Positions 25,337 through 35,176 of a DNA stretch of 64,000 nt are shown here, piece by piece. The stretch is taken from the NCBI RefSeq assembly GCF_014654205.1, contig NZ_BNAW01000006.1, positions 186,001 to 250,000 of the forward strand. The letters are read 5' to 3'. Each line of letters starts with the position of its first letter. The first letter of the stretch is position 1. The position numbers and the translations under genes are program-made. Under the pieces are notes generated by a model. It did not search any database. It was not told the origin of the DNA and worked only from the letters and a program-made list of their open reading frames with translations. The DNA is from Amycolatopsis bullii (lineage in GTDB: Bacteria > Actinomycetota > Actinomycetes > Mycobacteriales > Pseudonocardiaceae).

Positions 25337-25341
25337 GCGGT

Positions 25342-25779
25342 TCAGGCCGGGCGGCGGGGTCGTTCTCCAGGGGCTTCGCCGCCCTCGAGCTGCCGGAGCA
25401 CGCCGAGGTCGTCCCGCACCGCCCAGTGTTCGGCCAACCGCCCGTCGCGGACGCGGAAGATGTGCACCGCTTCCGCGACGATCCGCCGCCCGGTCGGCTG
25501 CCGGCCTGCGAACTGCGGGAACTCGCTCCCGACGTGCGTGCCGTAGCTGGAGAACCAGATCATCACGACACCGTCGCCGCTGGTGACGGCGTGCACGTCG
25601 TAGTTCAGGCCGGCGAAGCTGCGCTCCAGCCAGCCCCGCACGACCCGCATCATGTCGGTGCCGCGGCGTCCGCTGACGTGGTCGAGGAAGTCGGGCGCGA
25701 ACGCCTCTTCGAGGATGGCCTCGTCGCCGCCGACGAGGTAGTCGACGTACCGCACGGCGAGTTCGGCATCGGACGTCAT
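25342..25779 (-). CDS. SnoaL-like ester cyclase family protein
   Basis: The 145-residue protein has the NTF2-like fold of the SnoaL group: AVRYVDYLVGGDEAILEEAF, FLDHVSGRRGTDMMR, a GDGVVMIWFSSYGTH strand and the closing HIFRVRDGRLAEHWAVRDDLG. This type includes polyketide cyclases and many proteins that bind small molecules with no known reaction. It is convergent with the DUF350 gene at 6 bases and divergent from the dehalogenase gene. No polyketide genes are adjacent, so a cyclase role is doubtful. Confidence 0.85.
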   Translation of the reverse strand: MTSDAELAVRYVDYLVGGDEAILEEAFAPDFLDHVSGRRGTDMMRVVRGWLERSFAGLNYDVHAVTSGDGVVMIWFSSYGTHVGSEFPQFAGRQPTGRRIVAEAVHIFRVRDGRLAEHWAVRDDLGVLRQLEGGEAPGERPRRPA

Positions 25780-25875
25780 GGGCGGCCCCTTCCCTCTACC
25801 GGAAGTCGTGGGCCGTCCAGGGGCGTTACGGCATGATCGTGGCCGTGCTGGGCTGTTCGCACTAGCGTGGGGTGC

Positions 25876-26781
25876 GTGCGCCTGCTGAGGACACCGGAAG
25901 ACCGGTTCACGGACCTGCCCGATTTCCCGTACGAGCCCCGCTACGCGGAGCTGCCGGACCCCCATGGCGGCCGGATCAGAGTGGGGTACGTCGAGGCAGG
26001 CCCGGCGGACGGCCCGGTGGTCCTGCTGCTGCACGGCGAGCCGAGCTGGTCGTTCCTGTACCGCAAGATGCTGCCGGTGCTGGCCGCCGCGGGCCTGCGG
26101 GCGATCGCCCCGGACCTGGTCGGCTTCGGCCGCTCCGACAAGCCGGGCGACCTGGCGGACCATTCGTACGCCCGGCACGTGGAGTGGATGCGCGCCTTCG
26201 CGTTCGACGCGCTCGACCTGCGTGACGTGACGCTGGTCGGCCAGGACTGGGGCGGCTTGATCGGGTTGCGGATGGTGGCTTCGTCGCCGTCCCGGTTCGC
26301 GCGGGTGGTGGCTTCGAACACGGGCCTGCCGACCGGGGACACCGACATGCCGCCGGCGTGGCACGCGTTCCGGACGGCGGTCGAGAAGGCGCCGGTGCTG
26401 GACGTGGCGCGGTTCGTCCAGTCCGGCTGCGCTTCGGTGCTTTCGGACGCGGAGCGGAAGGCTTACGACGCACCGTTCCCGAACGAGACGTACAAGGCGG
26501 GGCCGCGGGCGATGCCGTCGTTGGTGCCGTATCGGCCGGATGATCCCGCTTCGGAAGCGAACCGGGCGGCGTGGAAGACGTTGACGAAGCTGGAGATTCC
26601 GTTCCTGGTGGCGTTTTCCGACGGGGATCCGATCACGGGTGGGATGGCGCCGGTGCTGCGGCGGGCCATGCGGGGGGCTGCTGGGGTGGAGCATCCGGTG
26701 ATTGGCGGGGCGGGGCACTTTCTGCAGGAGGACAAGGGGGAGGAGCTGGCGGAGCACGTGGCGAGGTTTGTTCGGGGCTGA
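25876..26781 (+). CDS. dhmA: Haloalkane dehalogenase (subfamily 1, DhmA type)
   Basis: The 301-residue alpha/beta-hydrolase matches DhmA along its length. The oxyanion motif is HGEPSWSFLYRKM, the nucleophile Asp is in VGQDWGGLIGLR, SDGDPITGG holds the late acid, and AGHFLQEDKG holds the catalytic His. It would cleave carbon-halogen bonds hydrolytically to an alcohol and halide in the cytosol. I chose the second in-frame GTG (25876) because family proteins begin RLLRTPEDRF. Its natural substrate in a soil actinomycete is unknown. Confidence 0.9.
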   Translation: MRLLRTPEDRFTDLPDFPYEPRYAELPDPHGGRIRVGYVEAGPADGPVVLLLHGEPSWSFLYRKMLPVLAAAGLRAIAPDLVGFGRSDKPGDLADHSYARHVEWMRAFAFDALDLRDVTLVGQDWGGLIGLRMVASSPSRFARVVASNTGLPTGDTDMPPAWHAFRTAVEKAPVLDVARFVQSGCASVLSDAERKAYDAPFPNETYKAGPRAMPSLVPYRPDDPASEANRAAWKTLTKLEIPFLVAFSDGDPITGGMAPVLRRAMRGAAGVEHPVIGGAGHFLQEDKGEELAEHVARFVRG

Positions 26782-26810
26782 GAAAAGAAAAGACTGTCCT
26801 CGCCGGACGG

Positions 26811-26835
26811 GCAGGCTCTGGGATGACCAGCCTGC
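26811..26835. terminator. Bidirectional terminator between converging genes
   Basis: GCAGGCT and AGCCTGC form a 7-bp stem around 11 bases, midway between the dehalogenase and aminotransferase stops. On the minus strand it is followed by a T-rich run (TCTTTTCTTTTCTC), so it should work best for the aminotransferase transcript. Confidence 0.6.
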
Positions 26836-26845
26836 TCCTTCTGTT

Positions 26846-28135
26846 TCAGAGGGCTGCGTGGGTTGCTGCCAGTGCGTCCACCAGGATTTCCAAGCCCTCC
26901 TGGGCTTCCTCGGCCGTCAGGGTCATCGGCGGGCCCAGCCTCAGTACGTTGCCGTGCAGGCCTCCCTTTCCGATCAGGAGTCCTCGCTTCTTCGTCTCCT
27001 CCAGCATCCTGGCCGCTGCTGGGACGTTCGGGTCCGTTGTTCCCGGCTTGATCAGCTCGACGCCGATCATCAAGCCCTTGCCGCGGACCTCCGCCACGAT
27101 CGGCGAGTCGGCCGCCCGGAGGCCCGAGAGCAGTTGCGCCCCTCGGGCCGCGCAGTTCGCCTGGAGATCGTGGTCCTTGATGTAGTCCAGGACCGCCGTT
27201 GCGCCCGCCATCGATACCGGGTTGCCTCCGAACGTCGAGAACGACTGGGCCTGGAAACAGTCCAGCACGTCTCCGCGGGCCACGACCCCACCCACCGCCA
27301 GGCCGTTGCCCAGGCCCTTGGCGAACGTCATCATGTCCGGGGTCACGCCGTGGGCTTCGATGCCCCAGAAGTGCTCGCCCGTGCGGCCCCAGCCCGTCTG
27401 GACCTCGTCCGAGATGAACAGGACGCCGTACGAGTCCAGGACCTCCTTCATCGCCCGGAACAAGCCGTCCGGCGGGAGGCTGAAGCCGCCCACGCCCTGG
27501 ATCGGCTCGGCGATCAGGCAGGCCACGTCGCCCGCCGTTGCCGTGTCGAGGACGTCCACCAGGTCCGCGACGCACGCGTCGATGTACTCGGCGTCCGGGA
27601 GCGAACGGAACGGGCTTCGATACCGGTAGCCGCCGTGGACGTAGTTGACCTTGACCGGGCTGAGGGCCGAGGCCGACCAGCCGCGGTTGCCGGTGATCGC
27701 GACCGTTCCGAACGAACGACCGTGATACGAATTGCGCATCGCCAGCACCTGGTTGCTGCGCCTGAACTGCGTGGCCAGCATCAGGGCCGTGTCGTTGGCC
27801 TCGCTGCCCGAGTTCGTGAAGAACACCTTCGCGTCCGGGATGTTCGACAGCTTCGCGATCCGCTCGGCCAGCTCGACCTGGGACCGGATCAAATAGAGGG
27901 TCGACGTGTGGAGGATGCCCGTGTCGAGCTGCTTGCGGACCGCGTCGCCGATCTCGGCGACGTCGTAGCCCATCGAGTTGGTCAGCACCCCCGCGAAGAA
28001 GTCCAGGTAGGTGCGGCCCTTCGAGTCCGTCATCCGGCGGTCGTGCGCGTGCACGATCTCGATCGGCTCCTCGTAGAGCAGCGACATCCAGGACGGCATG
28101 ACTGCGCGGTGCCGGGCCAGCAGCTCATCGGTCAT
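26846..28135 (-). CDS. Class III PLP aminotransferase
   Basis: The 429-residue protein shows the class III pattern: VFFTNSGSEANDTALMLATQ, NSYHGRSFGTVAITG, the Asp motif ISDEVQTGWGRTGEHFW and the PLP Lys in MMTFAKGLGNGLAVGG. It resembles the AGXT2/4-aminobutyrate type, which transfers amino groups between an omega-amino donor or alanine and a keto acid. The exact substrates cannot be read from sequence. It starts at ATG 28135, divergent from serS, and ends at a shared terminator. Confidence 0.9.
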   Translation of the reverse strand: MTDELLARHRAVMPSWMSLLYEEPIEIVHAHDRRMTDSKGRTYLDFFAGVLTNSMGYDVAEIGDAVRKQLDTGILHTSTLYLIRSQVELAERIAKLSNIPDAKVFFTNSGSEANDTALMLATQFRRSNQVLAMRNSYHGRSFGTVAITGNRGWSASALSPVKVNYVHGGYRYRSPFRSLPDAEYIDACVADLVDVLDTATAGDVACLIAEPIQGVGGFSLPPDGLFRAMKEVLDSYGVLFISDEVQTGWGRTGEHFWGIEAHGVTPDMMTFAKGLGNGLAVGGVVARGDVLDCFQAQSFSTFGGNPVSMAGATAVLDYIKDHDLQANCAARGAQLLSGLRAADSPIVAEVRGKGLMIGVELIKPGTTDPNVPAAARMLEETKKRGLLIGKGGLHGNVLRLGPPMTLTAEEAQEGLEILVDALAATHAAL

Positions 28136-28253
28136 CGAACGCCTCCTCGGGGTCTCAAGCGAGTATGAGGAGGCCGTGAACAGCGCTTCAACGATCAGAC
28201 TGTCGGGATAACCCAGTAGGGCCGCACAGTCTGTACGGACTACCCTCTGACCC

Positions 28254-29516
28254 GTGATTGACCCCAGGACTCTGCGCGATGACCCGGAAGCCGTGCGCGC
28301 GTCGCAGCGCGCTCGTGGTGAAGACGAGGGAGTGGTCGACAAACTGCTCTCCCTCGACACCCGGCGCCGGTCTTCGATCGCGGCCGCCGACAAGCTGCGC
28401 AACGAGCAGAAACTCCTGGGCAAGCAGATCCCGAAGGCGCCGCCGGAGGAGAAGCAGCAGCTGCTGGCCACGGCCAAGGAGCTCGCCGCGCAGGTCAAGG
28501 CGGCCGAGGCGGAGCAGAACACCGCGTCGGAGGAGTTCGACCAGCTCTTCCGGACCCTGCCGAACCTCGTCCACCCGGACGCCCCTATCGGCGGCGAGGA
28601 CGACTTCACCGTCCTCAAGCACGTCGGCGAGCCGACGAAGCTCGGCTTCACCCCGAAGGACCACCTCGAGCTGCTCGAAGGCCTCGGCGGCGTCGACATG
28701 GAACGCGGCGCGAAGGTCTCGGGGTCGCGGTTCTACTTCCTCACCGGCGTCGGCGCGCAGCTGCAGCTCGGCCTGCTCAACATGGCCATCGCGCAGGCTC
28801 TCGAGAACGGCTTCACGCCGATGATCACGCCGTCGCTGGTCCGCCCGGAAATCATGGCCGGCACCGGCTTCCTCGGGCAGCACTCGAGCGAGATCTACCA
28901 CCTCGAGGACGACGACCTCTACCTCGTCGGCACGTCCGAGGTGCCGCTCGCGGGCTTCCACGCCGACGAGATCCTCGACCTCGAAAACGGTCCGAACCGC
29001 TACGCGGGCTGGTCGTCCTGCTACCGCCGCGAGGCCGGCTCGTACGGCAAGGACACCCGCGGGATCATCCGCGTCCACCAGTTCGACAAGGTCGAGATGT
29101 TCGTCTACGCCAAGCCGGCCGACGCCGAGGCGGAGCACGAGCGGCTGCTCGGCTGGGAAGAGCAGATGCTCGCGAAGATCGAGGTGCCCTACCGGGTGAT
29201 CGACACCGCGACCGGCGACCTCGGCACGTCCGCGCACCGCAAGTTCGACTGCGAAGCGTGGATCCCGACCCAGGAGACCTACCGCGAGCTGACCTCGACG
29301 TCGAACTGCACGACGTTCCAGGCCCGCCGCCTCTCGGTCCGCTACCGCGACGAGAACGGCAAGCCGCAGATCGCCGCGACGCTCAACGGCACCCTGGCCA
29401 CCACCCGGTGGATCGTCGCGATCGTCGAGAACCACCAGCAGGAGGACGGTTCGGTCCGCGTGCCGGAGGCGCTGCGCCCGTTCGTCGGCGGCAAGGAAGT
29501 CCTCACGCCTCGCTGA
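28254..29516 (+). CDS. serS: Seryl-tRNA synthetase
   Basis: This 420-residue class II synthetase has the N-terminal coiled-coil arm (about 25-105), motif 2 in [20 protein letters not shown] and [12 protein letters not shown], the serine pocket [13 protein letters not shown], and motif 3 as [18 protein letters not shown], the normal actinobacterial form. It charges tRNA-Ser and tRNA-Sec with serine in the cytosol. Translation starts at GTG ([15 protein letters not shown]). Gene order around it resembles Rv3834c. No tRNA gene lies beside it in this window. Confidence 0.97.
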   Translation: MIDPRTLRDDPEAVRASQRARGEDEGVVDKLLSLDTRRRSSIAAADKLRNEQKLLGKQIPKAPPEEKQQLLATAKELAAQVKAAEAEQNTASEEFDQLFRTLPNLVHPDAPIGGEDDFTVLKHVGEPTKLGFTPKDHLELLEGLGGVDMERGAKVSGSRFYFLTGVGAQLQLGLLNMAIAQALENGFTPMITPSLVRPEIMAGTGFLGQHSSEIYHLEDDDLYLVGTSEVPLAGFHADEILDLENGPNRYAGWSSCYRREAGSYGKDTRGIIRVHQFDKVEMFVYAKPADAEAEHERLLGWEEQMLAKIEVPYRVIDTATGDLGTSAHRKFDCEAWIPTQETYRELTSTSNCTTFQARRLSVRYRDENGKPQIAATLNGTLATTRWIVAIVENHQQEDGSVRVPEALRPFVGGKEVLTPR

Positions 29517-29581
29517 ATCGGGCGGATCCGCGGTGCTGCTCCGTTCGTCCCAGTACAGTCCGGGCCGAACGGGAGGACTTC

Positions 29582-30583
29582 ATGCGCATGAGGTGGCAGG
29601 TGGCGGTGGCGCTGGTGGCCGTGACGGTGGTGACCGGCTGCACGGTGACGGTCGGCGGTTCGGCGTCGCCGGTGCCGGGCCAGGGCCCGGTCGTCAAGGC
29701 CGTCGACGCCTGCGCGCTGCTCGACGAAGCCCAGGTCGACGCCCTCGGCTACAAGTCCCCGGGTAAGCCGGTCAAGGAGAACAAGGACCGGCTCCAGCCG
29801 CCGATGTGCCTGTGGAACTCGAAGGACGACGTCGAGCCGCTGGCCATCCTGAACGTCGGCCTCGCCGCGGACCTGGACTTCAACGAGTACATCTCCGGCG
29901 CCGTCAAGAAGTCCGAGCCGCAGCAGATCGGCGGGCTGAGCTGGACGCAGTACGCCTCGATCATGCCGGACGACTGCACGTTCTACGCCTTGCTCGGGGC
30001 CAAGTCGTTTGCCTACGTCGGCGTCTCGGCGGGCAAGCTCGACCGGTCGTGCGAGCTGGCCAAGCTCGCGATCCCGCAGGTCGCGGCCCACCTGCCGGGC
30101 GGCCAGGACGCGCCACCGATCACGCCGTCGGCGTCGGCGAAGCCCGAACCGAGCGGACCGCTGCTGTCGGCGGACCCCTGCGCCATGCTGAAGCCGGACC
30201 AGGTGGCCCAGCTGAAGGACATCTCGCCGGACGGGAAGAAGGACACCTCGTCCACGGTGCCGAACGCGTCGTTCTGCCTCTGGGACGACACCGACGGCGA
30301 CGGCGGCCAGAAGGCGTTCGAGGTCTGGTTCGGGCCCAGCACGCCGGTCGGGGAGTGGCCGGGCGCGAAGGGCGTCAACCCGACCGAGACCGTCGACGTC
30401 GGCGGCCGGAAGTGGGGCCTGTTCCCGAACATGGGCGGCCTGCGGGTGACCTGCGGCGCGACCCTGGCGATCACCGACACGTCGTCGGTGCAGGTGGTCA
30501 GCGGCTTCATCGGCGACGACGCGAAGACCTGCGACACCGTGAAGCAGGGCCTGCCGCTGGTGACGGCGAACCTGCCGGGTTAG
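29582..30583 (+). CDS. Tandem DUF3558 lipoprotein
   Basis: The 333-residue protein has a signal with lipobox VTGC (Cys at about 20) and two DUF3558-like halves. The first spans about 42-180 (VDACALLDEAQVDALGY, PPMCLWNSKD) and the second about 198-333 (ADPCAMLKPDQVAQLKD, ASFCLWDDTDGDGG). They are joined by a Pro/Ser linker. It is expected on the outer face of the membrane. DUF3558 lipoproteins are common in actinomycetes and have no known function. The duplicated domain is the notable point. It overlaps the convergent gene by 4 bases. Confidence 0.85.
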   Translation: MRMRWQVAVALVAVTVVTGCTVTVGGSASPVPGQGPVVKAVDACALLDEAQVDALGYKSPGKPVKENKDRLQPPMCLWNSKDDVEPLAILNVGLAADLDFNEYISGAVKKSEPQQIGGLSWTQYASIMPDDCTFYALLGAKSFAYVGVSAGKLDRSCELAKLAIPQVAAHLPGGQDAPPITPSASAKPEPSGPLLSADPCAMLKPDQVAQLKDISPDGKKDTSSTVPNASFCLWDDTDGDGGQKAFEVWFGPSTPVGEWPGAKGVNPTETVDVGGRKWGLFPNMGGLRVTCGATLAITDTSSVQVVSGFIGDDAKTCDTVKQGLPLVTANLPG

Positions 30584-31767
30584 TCCTTCGACACCTGATC
30601 GGCGATGTGGCGCGCGATCTCCAGCGCGCTCGTCGCGGCCGGCGACGGCGCGTTCAGGACGTGCACCTGGTCGCGCGCGGTCTCGATGAGGAAGTCGTCG
30701 ACGAGCGAGCCGTCGCGGCGCATGGCCTGGGCACGCACGCCGGAGCCGTGCCGGACGATGTCGTCCTCGGTGACGGCCGGGACGAGCCGGACGAGGCTCG
30801 CGGCGAAGCGTTTTTTCGAGAACGAGCGGCGGACCTCGTCGAGCCCGGTCGGGAACGCGTACTTGCGGGCGAGCCGCCAGGCGCCCGGGAAGGCGGCGAC
30901 CTCGGCGACGTCCTTCGCGGAGAAGTCGCGCCACCGGTAGCCCTCGCGGCGCAGCGCGAGCACGGCGTTCGGGCCGGCGTGGACGCTGCCGTCGAGCATG
31001 CGCGTGAGGTGCACGCCGAGGAACGGCAGCGTCGGGTCCGGCACGGGGTAGATCAGGCCCTTGACCAGGTGCCGCCGGTCCGGCTTGAGCTCGTAGTACT
31101 CACCGCGGAACGGCACGATCTTCGCCGACGGCGTCAGCCCGGCCAGCCGCGCCACCCGGTCGGAGTGCAGGCCGGCGCAGTTCACCAGCGCGTCGGCCTG
31201 GACGACGTCATCGCCGGTGGCGACCTCGACCCCGCCGTTGCGCCCGGCTCGGATGGCCACCGCGGGCGAGTCCAGCCGCAGGTCGGCGCCGGTCTCGTCG
31301 AGCAACCGGACGAGCGTGTGGCAGACGGCCGGGAAGTCGATGATCCCGGTGGATTCGACCCGCAAGGCGGCCACGCAGGCGACCTCGGGCTCGTACTCAC
31401 GCGCTTCGGCGGGCGAGATCTGCTTCGCCGGGACGCCGTTGGCCTCGGCGCGCTCGGCGAGGGTGGTCAGGGCGGGAATCTCGCTTTCGCGCGTGGCGAC
31501 GACGAGCTTCCCGCACACCTCGACGGGCACGCCGTACTGCCGCGCGAAGTCCACGATGGACCGATTCCCGGCCACGGACATCTGCGCTTTGAAGGACCCG
31601 GGCTTGTAGTAGAGCCCGGCGTGCACGACGTTCGAGTTGTGGCCGGTCTGGTGGGCCGCCCAGCGGGATTCCTTTTCCAGGACGGTGACGTCCAGCCCGC
31701 GCCTGGTCAGCTCCCAGGCCACGGCCAGACCGACGATCCCGCCCCCGACGACTACCACATTACGCAC
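30580..31767 (-). CDS. lhgO: L-2-hydroxyglutarate oxidase
   Basis: The 395-residue FAD-dependent oxidoreductase of the DAO family has the dinucleotide motif VVVVGGGIVGLAVAWEL. LhgO-type features are QTGHNSNVVHAGLYYKPGS near the N-terminus, FRGEYYELKPDRRHLVKGLIYPVPDP in the middle, and HVLNAPSPAATSALEI at the end. It oxidises L-2-hydroxyglutarate to 2-oxoglutarate, removing a wasteful by-product and feeding electrons to the chain. The GTG start gives the exact family N-terminus. Confidence 0.93.
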   Translation of the reverse strand: MRNVVVVGGGIVGLAVAWELTRRGLDVTVLEKESRWAAHQTGHNSNVVHAGLYYKPGSFKAQMSVAGNRSIVDFARQYGVPVEVCGKLVVATRESEIPALTTLAERAEANGVPAKQISPAEAREYEPEVACVAALRVESTGIIDFPAVCHTLVRLLDETGADLRLDSPAVAIRAGRNGGVEVATGDDVVQADALVNCAGLHSDRVARLAGLTPSAKIVPFRGEYYELKPDRRHLVKGLIYPVPDPTLPFLGVHLTRMLDGSVHAGPNAVLALRREGYRWRDFSAKDVAEVAAFPGAWRLARKYAFPTGLDEVRRSFSKKRFAASLVRLVPAVTEDDIVRHGSGVRAQAMRRDGSLVDDFLIETARDQVHVLNAPSPAATSALEIARHIADQVSKD

Positions 31768-31941
31768 GGTGAGAGGCTACGCGAGTCTCACCAGGTGGTT
31801 AAGAAAGGCCCGCCACGCGGTGGCCGGAGGCTGCTGGACGGGCACGAGGTGGCTGTTGCCGTTCAGCGGTAGGTGATCCAGCCCGGTTCCGAAGCGCCCT
31901 TCGCCAAGGCAGGATCTGCTGCTCCGAGCAACGACCACCTT

Positions 31942-34900
31942 CTACGTGTCCGAACTTGTGGACACCTGTCCCTCGATCGAATGCTCCAAGACCTTCTGCG
32001 CACTCATCCCCAGCCCCGTCCGGTACGCGCGCTCGAACCCGTCGACCCCCAGCGACTCCACCAGCCGCCCGCGGACCGCCGTCACGTCCGGGTCGCCGCT
32101 GATCGCCGTTCCGCGGACCGTTGCCGCCGCGCCCAGGAGCACCGCCGCCTGTTTCGGCTCCGCTGCTCCCGCCAAGCCCTCCAGCGCGAACGCCACCACG
32201 TCGCTCGCGTTCCACTGCCGTCCGATCAGCAACGCCGAGCGGTGCAACGAGACTGCCGCGGGCCGGTCGCCCTCCGCCACCGCCAGCCAGCCGAGGGAAA
32301 CCAACGCCGTCGCGCGGACCGACTCCGCCGCGAACGAACCGCCCGCGCACTCCGCCAACGCGCGCTCGCACAGCTCCCGGGCCGCGGCCAGGTCGCCCGA
32401 CTGCCGGGTCAAGTTGGCCAAGCCGACGTACGCCGCCGCGCGGGATTCCGGCATGCCCGCACTGCGGGCCGTTGCCGCCGCCAGTTCGTAGTCCGCTCGG
32501 GCCCGCGCGTGATCTCCCGACAGCAGGTGGGTCCACGCGCGGCGGCAGATCAGGTCCGCCACGTCGTCCGTGGCGCCGATCTCGTGCATCAGGCCGAGCG
32601 CCTCGTCCATCAGCGGCAACGCGGCCGCGTACTCGCCGCGCCAGGTCAGGAGCTGGGACAAGTGGTCCAGCGCCATCGACAGGCCCCACCGCTCGCCCAG
32701 CGCGCGGAACTGCGTCGCGCCTTCGCGCAGCCCTTCCTCCGCGCCCGCCAGGTCGCCCGACATCATCGCCCGCAGGCCCATGCCCATCGGCAGCAGCGCC
32801 CAGCCCCACGCGTCGCCGGCGGCCAGCAGACTCTTGCCGCGGCCGAGCAGCTCGGCGTCGTCGCCCGGCGGGCCGACCACCACCCCCAGCAGCATCACCA
32901 GCATCGGGTTGCGGGGCGCCCAGTTCTCGTCCGCCGCGTACCGGCGGACCAGCGGCAGGTACTGCTCGAGCGACTCGTGCCGCTGCCCGGCGAGGGCGCC
33001 GAGCACGCACACCAGGAACTCCTCGACGTACTCCTCGCGCAGCTCGGGCGAACACCGCGACACCACGGCCAGCGACAGCCCGGCGCCCTCGAACCGCCGC
33101 CCGCGCATCCACCAGTACATCGCCAGCAACGGCACCAGCCGCAGCGCCAGCGCGACGTCGTGCTCGGTCGACCAGCGCAGCGCGGCCAGGATGTTGTCGT
33201 AGTCGGCGTCGATCCGCGCCAGCCAGTCCAGCTGCTCCGCGGTGCGCAGCATCGGGTCCGCTTCGGCCACGAACCGCAGGAAGTACTCGGCGTGCGCGCG
33301 GTGGAACGTCTCCGCTTCGCCCGCTTCGGCGAGCTTCTCGCCGCCGAACGCGCGGATCGTCTCCAGCATCCGGAACCGCCCGCCGACGGCCTCCACCAGT
33401 GACTTGTCGGCCAGCTCCGGCAGCAGGTCGACGTCCGCGCCGCACACCTCGGCGGCGGCCGCGGCGGTCGCGCCACCGGCGAACACCGCCATCCGATGGG
33501 CCAGTGCCCGTTCCTCGTCGGTCAGCAGGTCCCAGCTCCACTCGACGACCCCGCGCAGCGAGCGGTGCCGCGCTTCGGCCGTCCGGCTGCCGCGCGCCAG
33601 CAACCGGAACCGGTCGTCGAGCCGGGCCGCGATCTCGCCGAGGGACAGCGTCCGGACGCGCGCTGCGGCCAGCTCCAGGGCCAGCGGCAGGCCGTCGAGG
33701 GCCGAGCAGACGTGCTGGACGTCGCCGATCGTCGACTCGTCGAGGGTGAACGCGGGATCGCTCGCGGCCGCGCGGTCCGCGAACAGCCGGACGGCCGCGA
33801 ACTCCCAGGCCTGCGCGGCGGACGTCCCGGGCGGCGGGACGGGCAGCCGCGGCACCGGCGCCAGCTGCTCGCCGGTAATGCCGAGCGGCTCACGGCTGGT
33901 GGCCAGCACCCGCAGTCCCGGGCACGCGGCGAGCAGGCGCGCGGCCAGCCGGGCCGCGGCGTCGACGACGTGTTCGCAGTTGTCGAGCACGAGCAGCACC
34001 GGGCGGTCGCGCAGCGCCGACACCAGCCGCTCGACGGGGTCCTGCGGGCCGCCGCGCGAGCTCTCCCGCATGCCGAGTGCCGCCAGGATCGCGCCGGGGA
34101 TGTCGCTGCCGCCGTGCGGGGCGAGCTCGACGAACACCGCCGGCCCCGCCTGGGCCGCCGCCTCGACGGCCAGCCGGGTCTTGCCGGCGCCACCCGGCCC
34201 GGTGAGCGTGACGAGTCGGGCGCGCGCCAGCAGCTCCGCCACCTGCCGCAACTCGGCGTCGCGGCCGACGAAGGTGGTCAGCTGCGCGGGCAAAGCCGGG
34301 AGGACCGGCTTCTCCGTTTCGCCGCGAAGCACCGCGAGGTGCGCTTCGGCGAGTTCCGGGCCCGGGTCGGCACCCAGCTCGTCGGCCAGGGTGCGGCGGC
34401 CGTCCTCGAACGCGGCGAGCGCGTCGGCGGGCCGTCCGGCGGCGGCCAGCGCCCGGACCAGCTGCGCACGCGGCCGTTCTCGCAAGGGCTTCGCGGCGAC
34501 GGTCTCCCGCACGCCGGCGAGAACGTCTTCGGCCTGTCCGAGCGCCAGCCGGGCCTCGACGTGGTCGTCCACGGCTTCCGCGCGCAGCTCCTCGAGCCGC
34601 GTGGCCTGAACGGCGGCGAACGGCGCGTCCGCCACGTCCGTGAAGGCGGCCCCGCGCCACAACGCCAGCGCCTCGCCCAGGACCGTCGCGGCGCGCGCGT
34701 GCTCGCCGTTCTTCAGCAGCGCGCGGCCTTCGCGGGTGAGCCGTTCGAAGCAGTGGACGTCCACTTCGTCCGGTTCGACGGCCAGCCGGTACCCGGCCGC
34801 GGTGAACTCGACCGGCGCGAGGTCTTTCAGCGCCGTCCGCAGCCGCGACACCTGCGATTGGAGGGCGTTCGCCGCGCCGTCCGGCGGGTGTTCGCCGTAC

Positions 34901-35049
34901 ATGCCGTCGATCAGCCGCTCGGCCGGCACGAACCGCCCGGCCTCGAGCGAGAGCAGCGCCAGCAGCGTCCGCGAGCGCGGGCCGCCCACCGCCACCGGCG
35001 TGCCGTCCCGGCGCCACGCGGCGACGGCCCCCAGCACCCCGAATCGCAT
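31942..35049 (-). CDS. SARP/AfsR-type regulator with ATPase and helical-repeat domains
   Basis: The protein has 1035 residues. An OmpR-type winged helix (about 1-90, VGGPRSRTLLALLSLEAGRF) is followed by a BTAD domain (about 97-243), then an NB-ARC/STAND ATPase with Walker A LTGPGGAGKTRLA (282-294) and a Walker B PVLLVLDNCEH. TPR-like helices fill the last 450 residues. SARP regulators often activate secondary-metabolite genes, with ATP binding controlling activity. I chose the ATG at 35049 (MRFGVLGAV), the standard SARP start. It is divergent from the aminosugar operon starting at 35177, its likely target. Confidence 0.9.
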   Translation of the reverse strand: MRFGVLGAVAAWRRDGTPVAVGGPRSRTLLALLSLEAGRFVPAERLIDGMYGEHPPDGAANALQSQVSRLRTALKDLAPVEFTAAGYRLAVEPDEVDVHCFERLTREGRALLKNGEHARAATVLGEALALWRGAAFTDVADAPFAAVQATRLEELRAEAVDDHVEARLALGQAEDVLAGVRETVAAKPLRERPRAQLVRALAAAGRPADALAAFEDGRRTLADELGADPGPELAEAHLAVLRGETEKPVLPALPAQLTTFVGRDAELRQVAELLARARLVTLTGPGGAGKTRLAVEAAAQAGPAVFVELAPHGGSDIPGAILAALGMRESSRGGPQDPVERLVSALRDRPVLLVLDNCEHVVDAAARLAARLLAACPGLRVLATSREPLGITGEQLAPVPRLPVPPPGTSAAQAWEFAAVRLFADRAAASDPAFTLDESTIGDVQHVCSALDGLPLALELAAARVRTLSLGEIAARLDDRFRLLARGSRTAEARHRSLRGVVEWSWDLLTDEERALAHRMAVFAGGATAAAAAEVCGADVDLLPELADKSLVEAVGGRFRMLETIRAFGGEKLAEAGEAETFHRAHAEYFLRFVAEADPMLRTAEQLDWLARIDADYDNILAALRWSTEHDVALALRLVPLLAMYWWMRGRRFEGAGLSLAVVSRCSPELREEYVEEFLVCVLGALAGQRHESLEQYLPLVRRYAADENWAPRNPMLVMLLGVVVGPPGDDAELLGRGKSLLAAGDAWGWALLPMGMGLRAMMSGDLAGAEEGLREGATQFRALGERWGLSMALDHLSQLLTWRGEYAAALPLMDEALGLMHEIGATDDVADLICRRAWTHLLSGDHARARADYELAAATARSAGMPESRAAAYVGLANLTRQSGDLAAARELCERALAECAGGSFAAESVRATALVSLGWLAVAEGDRPAAVSLHRSALLIGRQWNASDVVAFALEGLAGAAEPKQAAVLLGAAATVRGTAISGDPDVTAVRGRLVESLGVDGFERAYRTGLGMSAQKVLEHSIEGQVSTSSDT

Positions 35050-35139
35050 GGACCCCAGCCTAAGACGTCCCCGACCTGGGGGAAGCGGCACTCCAAACAG
35101 GAGTTCGGCGTGGTCCTGTGAATCACCTGAGCGTGCGTC

Positions 35140-35145
35140 TATACA
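35140..35145 (+). promoter_or_regulatory. Minus-10 element of the sugar aminotransferase operon
   Basis: TATACA lies about 30 bases before the ATG at 35177, in the 127-base gap shared with the divergent SARP gene. No good -35 hexamer is seen 17 bases upstream (GTGAAT), which would suit an activator-dependent promoter such as a SARP target. Confidence 0.4.
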
Positions 35146-35176
35146 CTTCGGCGGGTCCCCACGCAATGGGAGAGGT

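Noticed and set aside
28136-28253. A T-box riboswitch or tRNA-Ser gene beside serS
   Set aside because: No T-box sequence, specifier structure, terminator or tRNA fold can be drawn in this 118-base gap.
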